DNA of 63,307 bases from JAABRU01 sp050180235 (GTDB taxonomy: Bacteria > Desulfobacterota > Desulfobacteria > Desulfobacterales > Desulfococcaceae): the NCBI GenBank assembly GCA_050180235.1, contig JBFXEJ010000021.1, forward strand, positions 1 through 63,307. Reading direction: 5' to 3'. Shown one piece after another: positions 40,825-50,491 of this stretch. A program made the translations under genes and the position numbers. The number at the start of each line of letters is the position of its first letter. Position 1 is the stretch's first letter. The notes under the pieces are model-generated. The model was not told the origin of the DNA. It saw nothing but the letters and a program-made list of their open reading frames with translations, and did not search any database.

Positions 40825-41664
40825 ATGGTCATTGATTTTCATGTGCATCTGTTTTCCAAAGACATCCGTGAAAACAGATCCGCTTATTTTCCCTCGGAAC
40901 CCGCATTCCGGCTGCTGTATGATTCGCCCAAATCCCGGATTGTCGGCGCGGAGGAAACTATACGCATGATGGATGAGGAAGGCATTGACAAATCTGTGGT
41001 GTTCGGATTTCCCTGGCAGGACGCGGAGATATTCAAAAAAGAAAATGATTATATAACTGAGGCTGTGCATCGTTATCCGGAAAGGCTTATCGGACTGGCC
41101 TGCTTTGACGCTCTTAACCCTAAAGCGGGCTTGGAAACCGAAAGATGCCTTGCCAACGGGCTTTCCGGCGTGGGGGAACTGGCCTTTTACCAGTCCGGCA
41201 TTGATGAATCATGCTGCAAAGCGCTGGAGCCGGTCATGTCCCTGTGCCGGGAAAAAGGCTGCCCGGTGATGATTCACACCAATGAACCGGTCGGCCATAT
41301 CTATCCTGGCAAATCTCCCAATACTTTGGCACAGATATATAATCTGTTAAAAAAGTTTCCTGACAACCGGATTGTGCTGGCCCACTGGGGAGCGGGAATC
41401 TTTTTTTACCGGATGCTGAAAAAAGAGGCAAAGGATGTGCTGAAAAATGTCTGGTATGACACAGCCGCATCTCCCTTTCTTTACGATCCGGAGATTTATC
41501 CGACCGCAGTCAAACTGGCAGGAGAGGACAAAATTCTTTTTGGCACAGATTATCCTCTGCTGAAACCTTCCCGGTATTTCAGGGAAATGAAAACTTCCGG
41601 CATGGGGGAAAATGAGCAGAAGGCCGTTTGCGGGGGAAACGCGGCTGTTTTGCTGAACCTGTGA
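40825..41664 (+). CDS. Amidohydrolase family metal-dependent hydrolase
   Basis: 279 residues from ATG 40825, seven bases after AAGGAGG. TIM-barrel amidohydrolase of the amidohydrolase-2 type: metal-binding DFHVHLF near the N-terminus, PVMIHTNEPVGH, RIVLAHWGAG and the C-terminal LFGTDYPLLKP with the catalytic Asp. Members include decarboxylases and lactone hydrolases; the substrate cannot be told. A gamma carbonic anhydrase follows after 36 bp and may be co-transcribed. Confidence 0.88.
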   Translation: MVIDFHVHLFSKDIRENRSAYFPSEPAFRLLYDSPKSRIVGAEETIRMMDEEGIDKSVVFGFPWQDAEIFKKENDYITEAVHRYPERLIGLACFDALNPKAGLETERCLANGLSGVGELAFYQSGIDESCCKALEPVMSLCREKGCPVMIHTNEPVGHIYPGKSPNTLAQIYNLLKKFPDNRIVLAHWGAGIFFYRMLKKEAKDVLKNVWYDTAASPFLYDPEIYPTAVKLAGEDKILFGTDYPLLKPSRYFREMKTSGMGENEQKAVCGGNAAVLLNL

Positions 41665-41700
41665 ATGAATCTTGCTGATGTTTATTTAAAGGAGAAAAAA

Positions 41701-42222
41701 ATGATCCTGGAATGCAAAGGACACAAACCCAGAATTGGAAAGAACGTATTCATTGCGCCCAATGCCACCATTATCGGAAATGTGGAAATCGGTGACAATT
41801 CCGGCGTTTGGTACAATACGGTTATCCGCGGGGATATGGATGCCATTATCATCGGCAGAAACACCAATATTCAGGACAACTGCACCCTTCATGCAGATAA
41901 AGGCAAGCCCGCGGTGATTGGGGATAATGTCACCGTAGGCCATAATGCGGTTGTCCACGGCTGCACAGTGGAGGACAATTGTCTCATCGGCATTCATTCC
42001 ACAGTGCTTAACGGAGCGATTATACGCAAAGGTTCCATTGTCGGCTCCAATGCTGTGGTTCCGGAAGGCAGGGAAGTTGGCCCTTTTCATCTGGTGACAG
42101 GCATTCCTGCTTCCCTGAAAAAGGAACTGCAGCCGGATATTGTGGAAGTGCTGCAGGTTCCCGCTGATATTTATGCCGGTCTGGCCGGGGAACACAGGAA
42201 AAACAAAGTGTGCGCGGAATAG
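41701..42222 (+). CDS. Gamma-class carbonic anhydrase-like protein
   Basis: 173 residues from ATG 41701 (AAAGGAG upstream; an in-frame ATG at 41665 lacks a site). A left-handed beta-helix of hexapeptide repeats, with the zinc ligands of the CamH/YrdA type: HADKGKP, GHNAVVHGC and HST. VIRGDMDAIIIGRNTNIQDN is the family hallmark. Probably hydrates CO2 or acts as an acyl-carrier-like homologue. It overlaps no neighbour; the next gene starts 119 bp later. Confidence 0.9.
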   Translation: MILECKGHKPRIGKNVFIAPNATIIGNVEIGDNSGVWYNTVIRGDMDAIIIGRNTNIQDNCTLHADKGKPAVIGDNVTVGHNAVVHGCTVEDNCLIGIHSTVLNGAIIRKGSIVGSNAVVPEGREVGPFHLVTGIPASLKKELQPDIVEVLQVPADIYAGLAGEHRKNKVCAE

Positions 42223-42341
42223 AACTCCAGCCGGAAATGCGGCTGGAACTAAGGATGTATCCGGATAAAAAGACCGATCCGGAATACGGACAGATGGCAG
42301 AAAAAAGATTTTCAAACAGAACAGAAAAACAGGAATGCATT

Positions 42342-42647
42342 ATGAGTGAACAGAATGGGGAACCGGTCAGCGAAACCGGGTGGCTGTGGGTGCTGATTCA
42401 GGAAAAGGATGGCAAAGAGCAGATTGTGGGGCAGTATTTCAAAGAGGATGACATTTCCTTTATTCCGGCTTTTGAGGAAAAAGAGTATGCCAGAAGATGT
42501 CAGGGAAAAATGATCCTTGAAGAAGGAATGAAATACGAACTTCAGGCCATGCATATCAATGATCTGAAAATGCAGGCAGGTGCAGGCGGTTTTCAGATAT
42601 TCCTGCTAAACGGTGTCGGGGAAATCCTTCGGAGGATCAGCCCCTGA
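42342..42647 (+). CDS. Small hypothetical protein
   Basis: 101 residues from ATG 42342 (AGGAA upstream). Acidic, no membrane segments. ETGWLWVLIQEKDGKEQIVG and ISFIPAFEEKEYARRC suggest a small beta-rich fold; the frame extends 44 codons upstream without a good start. It ends 23 bp before the terminator it shares with groEL. Family unknown. Confidence 0.65.
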   Translation: MSEQNGEPVSETGWLWVLIQEKDGKEQIVGQYFKEDDISFIPAFEEKEYARRCQGKMILEEGMKYELQAMHINDLKMQAGAGGFQIFLLNGVGEILRRISP

Positions 42648-42670
42648 CAACTCTGTTTTCAAAAACAGAA

Positions 42671-42707
42671 AAAGCCTTTATGCCGCAAAGGGCATAAAGG
42701 CTTTTTT
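42671..42707. terminator. Bidirectional terminator between the hypothetical gene and groEL
   Basis: AAAGCCTTTATGCC (42671-42684), six-base loop, exact complement (42691-42704), preceded by A's and followed by T's. A 14-bp stem works in both directions and would end both convergent units. Confidence 0.9.
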
Positions 42708-42737
42708 TACTCTATATATAAAGAGGAAACAGGCAGA

Positions 42738-44381
42738 TTACATCATGCCGCCCATTCCACCCATTCCGCCCATTCCGCCGCCCGGAGGCATCGGCATGTC
42801 AGATTTTTCTTCAGGTTTGTCCGCAATCATGGCCTCAGTGGTCAGCATGAGAGAGGCCACACTGCCTGCATTCTGCAAAGCAAAACGGGTCACTTTGGTC
42901 GGGTCAATGACACCGGCTGCAATCAGATCTTCATACACATTTGTGGCAGCATTGTAACCGAATGCGCCTTCGCTGTGTTTGACTTTGTCAATGACAACAG
43001 AGCCTTCCATACCAGCGTTGTTCGCGATCTGGCGCAGGGGTTCTTCCATTGCCCGCATCACGACTTTCACGCCCATTTTTTCTTCTTCGGGAAGACTGAT
43101 TCCTTCCAAAGCTTTCAGACAGCGCACCAGAGCCACTCCGCCGCCGGGAACAATTCCCTCTTCCACAGCCGCGCGGGTTGCATTGAGTGCATCTTCCACA
43201 CGGGCTTTTTTCTCTTTCATTTCGGTTTCTGTAGCAGCGCCCACATTGATCACTGCCACGCCACCGATAAGTTTTGCCAGCCGTTCCTGCAGTTTTTCAC
43301 GGTCATAGTCAGATGTGGTTTCATCAATCTGCGCACGGATCTGTTTTACACGGCCTTCCAGAGCGGAACGGGAACCTGCACCGTCCACAATGGTGGTATT
43401 GTCTTTGTCAATGCTGATGCGTTTGGCTTTGCCCAGATCAGTCAGGGTCATGTTTTCCAGTTTCAGGCCCATATCCTCGGAAATCACCTGTCCGCCGGTC
43501 AGAACCGCAATGTCTTCCAGCATGGCTTTTCTTCTGTCACCAAATCCGGGTGCTTTTACAGCAGCAACCTGCAGGGTTCCTCTGAGTTTGTTCACAACCA
43601 GAGTGGCCAGGGCTTCGCCTTCCACATCTTCGGCAACAATCAGCAGGGGACGTCCCATTTTTGCGACCTGTTCAAGGATCGGCAGAAGATCTTTCATGCT
43701 GCTGATTTTTTTCTCATTGATGAGAATATAGGGATCATCAAGAGAAACCACCATTTTTTCGGAATCTGTCACAAAATAGGGGGAAAGATAACCGCGATCA
43801 AACTGCATACCTTCCACCACATCCAAAGTGGTTTCCATGCTTTTGGCTTCTTCCACCGTGATGACGCCTTCTTTGCCCACCTTGTTCATGGCCTCTGCAA
43901 TGATGTTGCCGATGGTTTCATCATTGTTTGCGGAGATTGTGCCGACCTGTGCAATTTCCCGCTGATCCTTGGTGGGTTTGCTCATGGCATGGAGTTCTTT
44001 TACTGCGACTTCCACAGCCTTGTCAATGCCGCGTTTGAGTGCCATGGGATTGTTGCCCGCAGCAACCAGTTTCTGGCCTTCCTCATAAATGGCTCTGGCC
44101 AGAACAGTTGCAGTGGTGGTTCCGTCACCGGCCATATCACTGGTTTTGCTGGCAACTTCTTTGACCATCTGCGCGCCCATATTTTCAAACTTGTCTTCCA
44201 GTTCGATTTCTTTGGCAACGGTGACGCCGTCTTTGGTGACTGTGGGGGAACCCCATGATTTGTCAATCACCACATTTCTGCCCTTGGGTCCCAAAGTGAC
44301 AACCACAGCATCGGCAAGGGTTTTCACCCCGTTAAGCATGGCTTCACGGGCTTTCATATCATATTTGATTATTTTCGACAT
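42738..44381 (-). CDS. groL: Chaperonin GroEL (60 kDa subunit)
   Basis: 547 residues from the ATG at 44381 (MSKIIKYDMKAREAML); the ORF's earlier ATG adds three residues. ATP-driven double-ring folding chamber. The nucleotide-binding segments TLGPKGRNVVID and AGDGTTTATVLA are present, as is the Gly/Met-rich C-terminal tail (GGMGGMGGMGGMM). It lies 70 bp after groS in the same direction. Only one groEL is in the window. Confidence 0.98.
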   Translation of the reverse strand: MSKIIKYDMKAREAMLNGVKTLADAVVVTLGPKGRNVVIDKSWGSPTVTKDGVTVAKEIELEDKFENMGAQMVKEVASKTSDMAGDGTTTATVLARAIYEEGQKLVAAGNNPMALKRGIDKAVEVAVKELHAMSKPTKDQREIAQVGTISANNDETIGNIIAEAMNKVGKEGVITVEEAKSMETTLDVVEGMQFDRGYLSPYFVTDSEKMVVSLDDPYILINEKKISSMKDLLPILEQVAKMGRPLLIVAEDVEGEALATLVVNKLRGTLQVAAVKAPGFGDRRKAMLEDIAVLTGGQVISEDMGLKLENMTLTDLGKAKRISIDKDNTTIVDGAGSRSALEGRVKQIRAQIDETTSDYDREKLQERLAKLIGGVAVINVGAATETEMKEKKARVEDALNATRAAVEEGIVPGGGVALVRCLKALEGISLPEEEKMGVKVVMRAMEEPLRQIANNAGMEGSVVIDKVKHSEGAFGYNAATNVYEDLIAAGVIDPTKVTRFALQNAGSVASLMLTTEAMIADKPEEKSDMPMPPGGGMGGMGGMGGMM

Positions 44382-44451
44382 CTTTAACATCCTCCGTAGA
44401 TAATTCTGTATCTGAAATTAATATCGTATTTGATGAGGCATGGAAATGTAT

Positions 44452-44745
44452 TTAACCGATAATGCCCAGAACGTCATCTTCACGCATGATCAGATATTCT
44501 TCGCCTTCAATCTTGACTTCCGTGCCCGAATATTTTCCAAAGAGAATACGATCCCCTTCTTTGATTTCCAGAGCAACTCTTTCACCTTTGTCACTGATTT
44601 TGCCGTTTCCCACAGCAATCACTTTGCCCTCTGCCGGTTTTTCCTTTGCGGTATCAGGAATAATAATGCCGCCTTTGGTTTTGGTTTCCTCTTCCATGCG
44701 CTGTACCAGAATCCGGTCCTGCAGGGGTTTCAGTCTGATGCTCAT
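44452..44745 (-). CDS. groS: Co-chaperonin GroES
   Basis: 97 residues, normal length. The mobile loop (KGGIIIPDTAKEKP) and roof region are typical (GKYSGTEVKIEGEEYLIMRE). Start preceded by AAAGGAG. It caps GroEL during folding. groS-groL order is the standard operon. I see no CIRCE repeat upstream, so HrcA control is not evident. Confidence 0.98.
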   Translation of the reverse strand: MSIRLKPLQDRILVQRMEEETKTKGGIIIPDTAKEKPAEGKVIAVGNGKISDKGERVALEIKEGDRILFGKYSGTEVKIEGEEYLIMREDDVLGIIG

Positions 44746-45187
44746 ACTCTTTTCTCCTTTATTATGTTGAATTTAAAATGATATATTGGTTTTTGGCTTT
44801 ATGTTCCGAAACAATAACCACCGACAAAGTTTTGTAAAGACCCCGCGGTGATTTTTTTTGCTGTTTTGCTCAGAAAATTTTCTGACTCTTCCGGATATTT
44901 CCGGATAACATGATGTAATGTCCATGAAACCAGACTTTGAATCCGAAAGTGTGCATCAGAAAAAAAATCATCCCTCCTGTCTGCAACACATTTTCCGCAT
45001 TACAGACCTTCTGAATTTTCCCATCTGCAAGTCTTCAGGGTGCCGAAAAAAATATTTCACTTCTCCGCAGTTATATGGAGAAAAAACGGAGAATCCGCTT
45101 TCAGACAGTGAAACTGTTTTTTCCCGGAACCCTTTATGTATCGCACAAGATAGTTTGCCCTGAAACGGCTGACACTTCAGACATGGT
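44746..45187 (-). promoter_or_regulatory. Upstream region of groESL
   Basis: Non-coding; must contain the groES promoter, but neither a CIRCE inverted repeat nor a clear sigma32-type box is recognisable. A weak TTTACA (about 44838-44833, minus strand) is the only candidate -35. No supported gene. Confidence 0.3.
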
Positions 45188-45472
45188 TTAAGGAGTATTG
45201 TCTGCACTTTTTGCGGATGTATCCGCTGCCCCGTCCGTTTTCGTGCCGGAGCTTTCGTCTTTTTTGGCTGACGTTCCGGCATTGCTTTTGGATTTATTGG
45301 CATAATCGGTTACATACCACCCACCGCCTTTTAGATGAAAACTGTTCATGGACATGAGTTTATGAAGTTTTCCCGAACAGTGACTGCATGCCACAGGCGG
45401 CTGGTCTGAAATTTTCTGCCATACTTCCTCCACCTTTCCACACTGTTCACATTCATACTCATAAATCGGCAT
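45188..45472 (-). CDS. FmdB-type zinc ribbon protein
   Basis: 94 residues. The N-terminal FmdB zinc ribbon has MPIYEYECEQCGKVEEVW and CSHCSGKLHKL, i.e. two CxxC knuckles; a short FHLKGGGWYVTDY motif follows, typical of the family, then a low-complexity Ser/Lys/Asp tail. Called a putative regulatory protein in many genomes; the real role is not established. Confidence 0.9.
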   Translation of the reverse strand: MPIYEYECEQCGKVEEVWQKISDQPPVACSHCSGKLHKLMSMNSFHLKGGGWYVTDYANKSKSNAGTSAKKDESSGTKTDGAADTSAKSADNTP

Positions 45473-45713
45473 TGCCCAATCCTCCTCTCAGTCATAAATA
45501 ATGAAAAATAATATATTATCCGGAAAACCGGATTATTTTGAATTAAAAAATAGAACCTCTTTTCCCATTGTCAAGAATGGACTCCTGTTTTTTTCAAAAA
45601 AACGGTAGGGCAGCACAAGTAATTATTCTGCCTCCTCCAAAATTCAAATCAGAAAATGAAAATTTTTTCACACAATTTTTTTGAAGGTTCTGTCAAAGGA
45701 GTCAGAAACGGGA

Positions 45714-48167
45714 CTATATTGTGTATAATCTGCTTTTGGACAGGCGCAGACTGTTCGTCACCACAGTGATGCTGCTCAGGGACATAGCCAGGGCAGCGAA
45801 TATGGGATGGAGATGCCTGAGAAATTCCGGAAGAGATGCAAAGGGATGCAAGGCCCCTGCAGCCAACGGAATCAGAATGATATTGTAAATAAAGGCCCAG
45901 AACAGATTCTGCCGGATGGTGCGCAGGGTCTGCCGGCTCAGCAGAACCGCACGGACAAGGCCATCCAGGTTGCCGCGTGACAGAATCACACCGGCTGTCT
46001 CAATGGCCACATCCGTGCCCGTGCCAATGGCTATGCCCACATCCGCCATTGCCAGTGCGGGTGCGTCATTGATTCCGTCTCCCACCATACCAACCTTTTT
46101 CCCGCTTTTTTTCAGTTCCGCTATTTTTTGCGCTTTTTCATCCGGACGGACTTCTGCGAGAATTTCATCCATATGCACCTGTGCTGCCACGGCCTGTGCT
46201 GTCCGGATATTGTCACCGGTAAGCATAATCGTCCGCAGTCCCATTCTGCGAAGTCTGTCAATGGCAGCAGGGGCTTCGGATTTGATTTGATCAGCCACTG
46301 CAATCAGCCCCGCGGGTTTGCTTTCTGTGGCCGCAACCATAACGGTTTTCCCCTGAATCTGCAGTTTTTCAATCCGGGGACGGATTGGATCAATGGCAAT
46401 TCCCAGATCCGGAAACCATTCCGGTTTTCCCACGAAAAAACGCTGAGAGTTCACCACAGCCTCCACTCCCAGTCCTCCGGATGCCCTGAAATCAAGGGGA
46501 TCGGAAAGATTCAGATTTCTTTTCAGAGCTTCCTTTACAATGGCCTTTCCCAAAGGATGCTCTGAACCTTTTTCCACAGAGGCCGCAATCTGAAGCAGTT
46601 GTACCGGATCTTTTATTTCCTCTCCCAAAGGCACAATATCGGTGACAAGCGGTTCTCCCATTGTAAGGGTTCCGGTTTTGTCCAGTACCAGAGTATCCAC
46701 CTGAGCGGTCATTTCCAAAGACTGACTGTTCTTGAAAAGAACCCCCATTTCAGCGCCCTTTCCGGTTCCGGCCATAATGGCTGTGGGTGTGGCCAGTCCC
46801 AGTGCGCAGGGGCATGCAATGACCAGCACTGCAACCATGCGGATCATGGCAGGAACAAATTCTCCGCCAATGCTCCACCACAGTGCAAATACAAGAAATG
46901 CTATACTGATGACCGATGGAACAAAAACAGCGGCAACCCTGTCCGCCAATGCCTGAATCGGAGCTTTGCTGCTTTGGGCCTCCTGCACCAGACGGATAAT
47001 CTGAGCAAGGGCTGTGTCCTTTCCCACACGGGTGGCCTGAAATTTCAGCAGTCCTTCCTGATTGACTGTGCCTCCGATGACCGTATCCCCCGGTCCCTTG
47101 TCCACCGGAACCGATTCCCCGCTGAGCATGGATTCATCCACTGCGGAACGGCCTTCCAGCACTTCGCCGTCCACAGGAATGCGCTGGCCCGGACGCACCA
47201 GAAGAATATCATCCTGCTGCACTTCTGCACTGGGAATTTCCTCCTCTCTGCCATTCCGGATGACCACGGCTGTCCTGGGACTCAGATCCATGAGTTTGCG
47301 AATGGCCGCGCCTGTGCGCCCCTTGGTGCGGGATTCCAGCATTTTCCCCAGCCGGATCAGGGTGATAATCACTGCCGAGGTTTCAAAATACACATGCTGT
47401 CCGGGTGAAGGAAAGAGGAGAAGGCACAGGGAATAAAAATAGGCCACAGAGGAACCCATTGCCACCAGAACATCCATATTTGCGGTTCTGTTGCGGAGAT
47501 TTTTCCATGCTCCTGTGTAATAATCCCAGCCGGTATAAAACTGCACAGGTGTGGCCAGAAACAGGAAAAACCAGTTGACCCAGGCTGCGTGCGCCCATGC
47601 ACCGGTCAGACCGAAATCCCTTGCCATGCTAAGGACAAAGAGCGGAAGCGTAAAAGCCGCACCGGTATAAAATTTCCGTTTCTGATCTCGCAGTTCGCTT
47701 TCACGCACAGCCTGTTCCGCATCTGCCGCATTTTCCCCTTCTGAGGTCAGAATTGCTTCAAATCCGATTTTCCGGATGGCCCCGGCCATCTGCTCCGGAG
47801 AAGTGAGCGAAGGCAGGTATTCAGCACTAACCCTCTCCAAAGCAAAATTGACAGATGCGGACAGCACACCCGGAACTTTCCGGTTCAGGGTTCTTTCAAT
47901 ATTCATGGCGCAGTTTGCGCAGCTCATGCCGGAAACCGGAAATTCGGTTTTGACAGTGTTCACACGGAATCCGGCTCTGCGGATGGCTGCCGCGATCTCA
48001 TGGAGTTTCACCGCAGAGGGATCAAACTCCAGCGATATTTCCTCAGTGGCAAAACTGACATCCGCACGGACAATTCCGGGCAGTTTTTTCACACTTCTTT
48101 CAATATTCATGGCGCAGTTTGCGCAGCTCATACCGGAAACAGGGAAACGAAATATCTGTTCAGACAT
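45714..48167 (-). CDS. copA: Copper-translocating P-type ATPase with two heavy-metal-binding domains
   Basis: 817 residues. Two N-terminal HMA domains, each with GMSCANC (about 13-19 and 84-90), then eight membrane helices. The actuator domain has MLSGESVPVDKG, the membrane metal site is CPC (VIACPCALGLATP), the phosphorylation site is DKTGTLT, and the hinge is GDGINDAPALA. Exports Cu(I) from the cytoplasm. No copZ or cueR/csoR gene adjoins it. The class V aminotransferase upstream reads in the same direction. Confidence 0.95.
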   Translation of the reverse strand: MSEQIFRFPVSGMSCANCAMNIERSVKKLPGIVRADVSFATEEISLEFDPSAVKLHEIAAAIRRAGFRVNTVKTEFPVSGMSCANCAMNIERTLNRKVPGVLSASVNFALERVSAEYLPSLTSPEQMAGAIRKIGFEAILTSEGENAADAEQAVRESELRDQKRKFYTGAAFTLPLFVLSMARDFGLTGAWAHAAWVNWFFLFLATPVQFYTGWDYYTGAWKNLRNRTANMDVLVAMGSSVAYFYSLCLLLFPSPGQHVYFETSAVIITLIRLGKMLESRTKGRTGAAIRKLMDLSPRTAVVIRNGREEEIPSAEVQQDDILLVRPGQRIPVDGEVLEGRSAVDESMLSGESVPVDKGPGDTVIGGTVNQEGLLKFQATRVGKDTALAQIIRLVQEAQSSKAPIQALADRVAAVFVPSVISIAFLVFALWWSIGGEFVPAMIRMVAVLVIACPCALGLATPTAIMAGTGKGAEMGVLFKNSQSLEMTAQVDTLVLDKTGTLTMGEPLVTDIVPLGEEIKDPVQLLQIAASVEKGSEHPLGKAIVKEALKRNLNLSDPLDFRASGGLGVEAVVNSQRFFVGKPEWFPDLGIAIDPIRPRIEKLQIQGKTVMVAATESKPAGLIAVADQIKSEAPAAIDRLRRMGLRTIMLTGDNIRTAQAVAAQVHMDEILAEVRPDEKAQKIAELKKSGKKVGMVGDGINDAPALAMADVGIAIGTGTDVAIETAGVILSRGNLDGLVRAVLLSRQTLRTIRQNLFWAFIYNIILIPLAAGALHPFASLPEFLRHLHPIFAALAMSLSSITVVTNSLRLSKSRLYTI

Positions 48168-48214
48168 ACAGCCTCCTTTGCAGTGATGGTTGAGAGTTAT
48201 CCGGATTCATATTT

Positions 48215-49390
48215 TCAGATTGAGCCATTGACAGACAGTGAATACAACTGACCCAGACAGGCATTGGAAAGGCTCCGGGCCGCTTTATCCAACTGCTGTT
48301 CTGACAGATAGATATGCGGAGAAAAACGGATGCGCCCCAGTCTGCCTGCCGCCACCACCTTTTCTTCCCCCAGACGTGCAAGCAGCATATCCGAAGCCAT
48401 TCCCTGTTTTTCGCAGACCGTGATTCCTGTGGGATGCGCGGGAAACTGATCCGAAAGCACCTGAAAGCCCATCATCCGCAGACACCTGTTAAGATATTCC
48501 GTGAGTTCAAATATTCGCGTCCGTACCTGATCAAATCCGATGCTGCGGAGAAACTCCAGCGAAGACAGGAAATATATCCAGTTGACAAAATCCGCTGTGG
48601 AAATGGTGAAACGATCCGCATCAGGCTTCAACCGGGTTTTGTAGGGCAGATATTCCCGATCATTGACCACAGAACCGGCTCCCACAAAAACGGTTTTCAG
48701 GTCTTTGAGTCTTTTCTTTGAAACATAGAGAACACCCATGCCCGGTGGCCCCATCAGCCATTTCCACACAGAAAATGCCATATAATCAATATTCATCTTT
48801 CTGACATCAATGGGCTGCATTCCCACGCCCTGCGCGCCGTCAACCGCAAAAAGAATATCTTTTTCCAGGCAGATGGTTCCAATCTGCTCCAGGGGCAGGG
48901 GCATTCCCGTGCACCAGTGAACCGCAGACAGGGCTATAACCCTTGTCTGTTCGGTAATCAGAGGCATGAGTCCCTCCAGAAAATTCTCCGGAGTGCTTCC
49001 CATTCCTGCGGTTTTGATAATAACGCCTTTTTCTTCCCAGTGGCGCCAGGGATAGACATTGCTGGGATATTCGTTTTCCAGCACAATGATCTCATCGCCT
49101 GCTTTCAGATTCAGGCCGTGTGAAATGATATTCATTCCTTCGGATGTGTTATGAATCAGGGCAAGTTCATCGTGAACGCAGCCAAGCAGTTCCCCCAGAA
49201 TGCTTTTGATCCGCTGTTTCACATCCGCATAATCTGCGGTTTCCGTAAGGATTCCCTTTTGGGAATAACCTGTCATAAAACGGTGCACGGCAGAAACAGC
49301 ATGGGCTCCGGCAGGAGTTATGCCGCAGTTGTTGAGCCAGATCATCTCTTTGTTTACCGGATACTGCGCCTGCACTTTTTTCCAATCCAT
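48215..49390 (-). CDS. Class V aminotransferase (cysteine desulfurase-like fold)
   Basis: 391 residues from ATG 49390 (CCGGAGG upstream; an ATG eight codons earlier lacks spacing). PLP-dependent enzyme; FAVDGAQGVGMQPIDV supplies the Asp/His-equivalent contacts and the Schiff-base lysine lies in AFSVWKWLMGPPG. Active-site Cys of cysteine desulfurases is not evident, so an isopenicillin-N-epimerase or aminotransferase-like activity is equally possible. Confidence 0.85.
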   Translation of the reverse strand: MDWKKVQAQYPVNKEMIWLNNCGITPAGAHAVSAVHRFMTGYSQKGILTETADYADVKQRIKSILGELLGCVHDELALIHNTSEGMNIISHGLNLKAGDEIIVLENEYPSNVYPWRHWEEKGVIIKTAGMGSTPENFLEGLMPLITEQTRVIALSAVHWCTGMPLPLEQIGTICLEKDILFAVDGAQGVGMQPIDVRKMNIDYMAFSVWKWLMGPPGMGVLYVSKKRLKDLKTVFVGAGSVVNDREYLPYKTRLKPDADRFTISTADFVNWIYFLSSLEFLRSIGFDQVRTRIFELTEYLNRCLRMMGFQVLSDQFPAHPTGITVCEKQGMASDMLLARLGEEKVVAAGRLGRIRFSPHIYLSEQQLDKAARSLSNACLGQLYSLSVNGSI

Positions 49391-49414
49391 ATGAATGACC
49401 TCCGGATTTAACAA

Positions 49415-49798
49415 AATTTTAACATTTGCACTGCTGATTTTGTGTTATATAATAACTCTTATCGGAAATAAGGCAGAACAGGCTGGAAGCTTATGCTGCT
49501 TTTATACATCAAAATTTATGGTTGCCTGCTTAGCTGACAACTGGCAACTGATAATTGACAAATGATAGCTGACAAATGATAATTGATAACTGATAATGCG
49601 AATTAAGGGTTGAATCCGGTAACGTAAAATCAAACAGTTACAAAACAGGTTCGCAGGTTTGCTTTTGTAATACCCTGTTTTTACTGATTCCGAAGTTTTT
49701 GACCCTTAATTGGCATTGATAACTGGTAACTGGTAACTGGTAACTGACAACTGAATATGCTATTTTCATAAATTGATAAAGGAAAAAAAGATTTTTTT
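49415..49798. repeat. Intergenic region with short tandem AACTG-type repeats
   Basis: Two clusters of near-repeated heptamers: about 49537-49600 (variants of TGACAAATGATAATTGATAA) and about 49716-49755 (AACTGGTAACTGGTAACTGG). No gene. The second cluster lies about 45 bp upstream of the PhoB-like gene, where regulators of this family normally bind direct repeats, but the units do not match a pho box. Confidence 0.55.
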
Positions 49799-50491
49799 AT
49801 GAACCCGGAAACCATAATGCTTGTGGATGATGAAGAGGATATTCTGGAACTGCTGCGGTATAACCTGAGAGCCGAAGGATACCATGTTTTATGCGCGGAA
49901 TCCGGGGAAACCGCCCTGGAGATTGCCGGAACCCAGAAACCGGACCTGATTGTTCTGGATCTGATGCTCCCCGGCATTGATGGTCTGGATGTGGCCCGCA
50001 TACTGAAAAAGGATAAAAAAACGCAGCATATTCCCATCATCATGCTCACTGCCAAAGGTGCGGAAGCTGATGTGGTGACCGGGCTGGAAATGGGAGCGGA
50101 TGATTATGTTGCCAAACCTTTCAGTCCCAGAGTGCTGAATGCACGGGTAAAAGCTGTACTGCGGAGGAAGGAAAAGCAGTCCGGCACAAAAGAGGATGAA
50201 GTTCAGGCAGGTGAAATCAATATAGATCCGGGCAGGCGCAGAGTCAGCATACAGGGAAATGATACAGATCTTTCCTTTACGGAATTTGAAATTCTGAGAT
50301 TTCTTTCCCGCAGACCCGGATGGGTGTTCACCCGTTCCCAGATTGTGGATGCAGTCCGGGGCAGCGATTATCCTGTGACAGACCGGAGCGTGGATGTTCA
50401 GATTGTGGGACTGCGGAAAAAACTGGGGCCATGCGGCCATTATATTGAAACCGTCCGGGGTGTTGGATACCGGTTCAGGGAGCTTTCATGA
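49799..50491 (+). CDS. phoB: OmpR/PhoB-family response regulator
   Basis: 230 residues: receiver domain (about 4-120; phospho-acceptor Asp in LIVLDLMLPGIDG, about 54, Lys in DDYVAKPFSP) and a winged-helix DNA-binding domain (about 135-228, with RSVDVQIVGLRKKLG and TVRGVGYRF). The next gene, a PhoR-like kinase, overlaps its stop by 4 bp, so they form a two-component pair. The gene symbol is by resemblance; pst/phoU are not adjacent. Confidence 0.9.
   Translation: MNPETIMLVDDEEDILELLRYNLRAEGYHVLCAESGETALEIAGTQKPDLIVLDLMLPGIDGLDVARILKKDKKTQHIPIIMLTAKGAEADVVTGLEMGADDYVAKPFSPRVLNARVKAVLRRKEKQSGTKEDEVQAGEINIDPGRRRVSIQGNDTDLSFTEFEILRFLSRRPGWVFTRSQIVDAVRGSDYPVTDRSVDVQIVGLRKKLGPCGHYIETVRGVGYRFRELS

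Noticed and set aside
42975..44258. 427-aa plus-strand ORF opposite groEL
   Set aside because: Antisense shadow of a highly conserved gene; Phe/His-rich low-complexity product.
44746..44930. CIRCE operator for groESL
   Set aside because: No TTAGCACTC-N9-GAGTGCTAA-like repeat is present.
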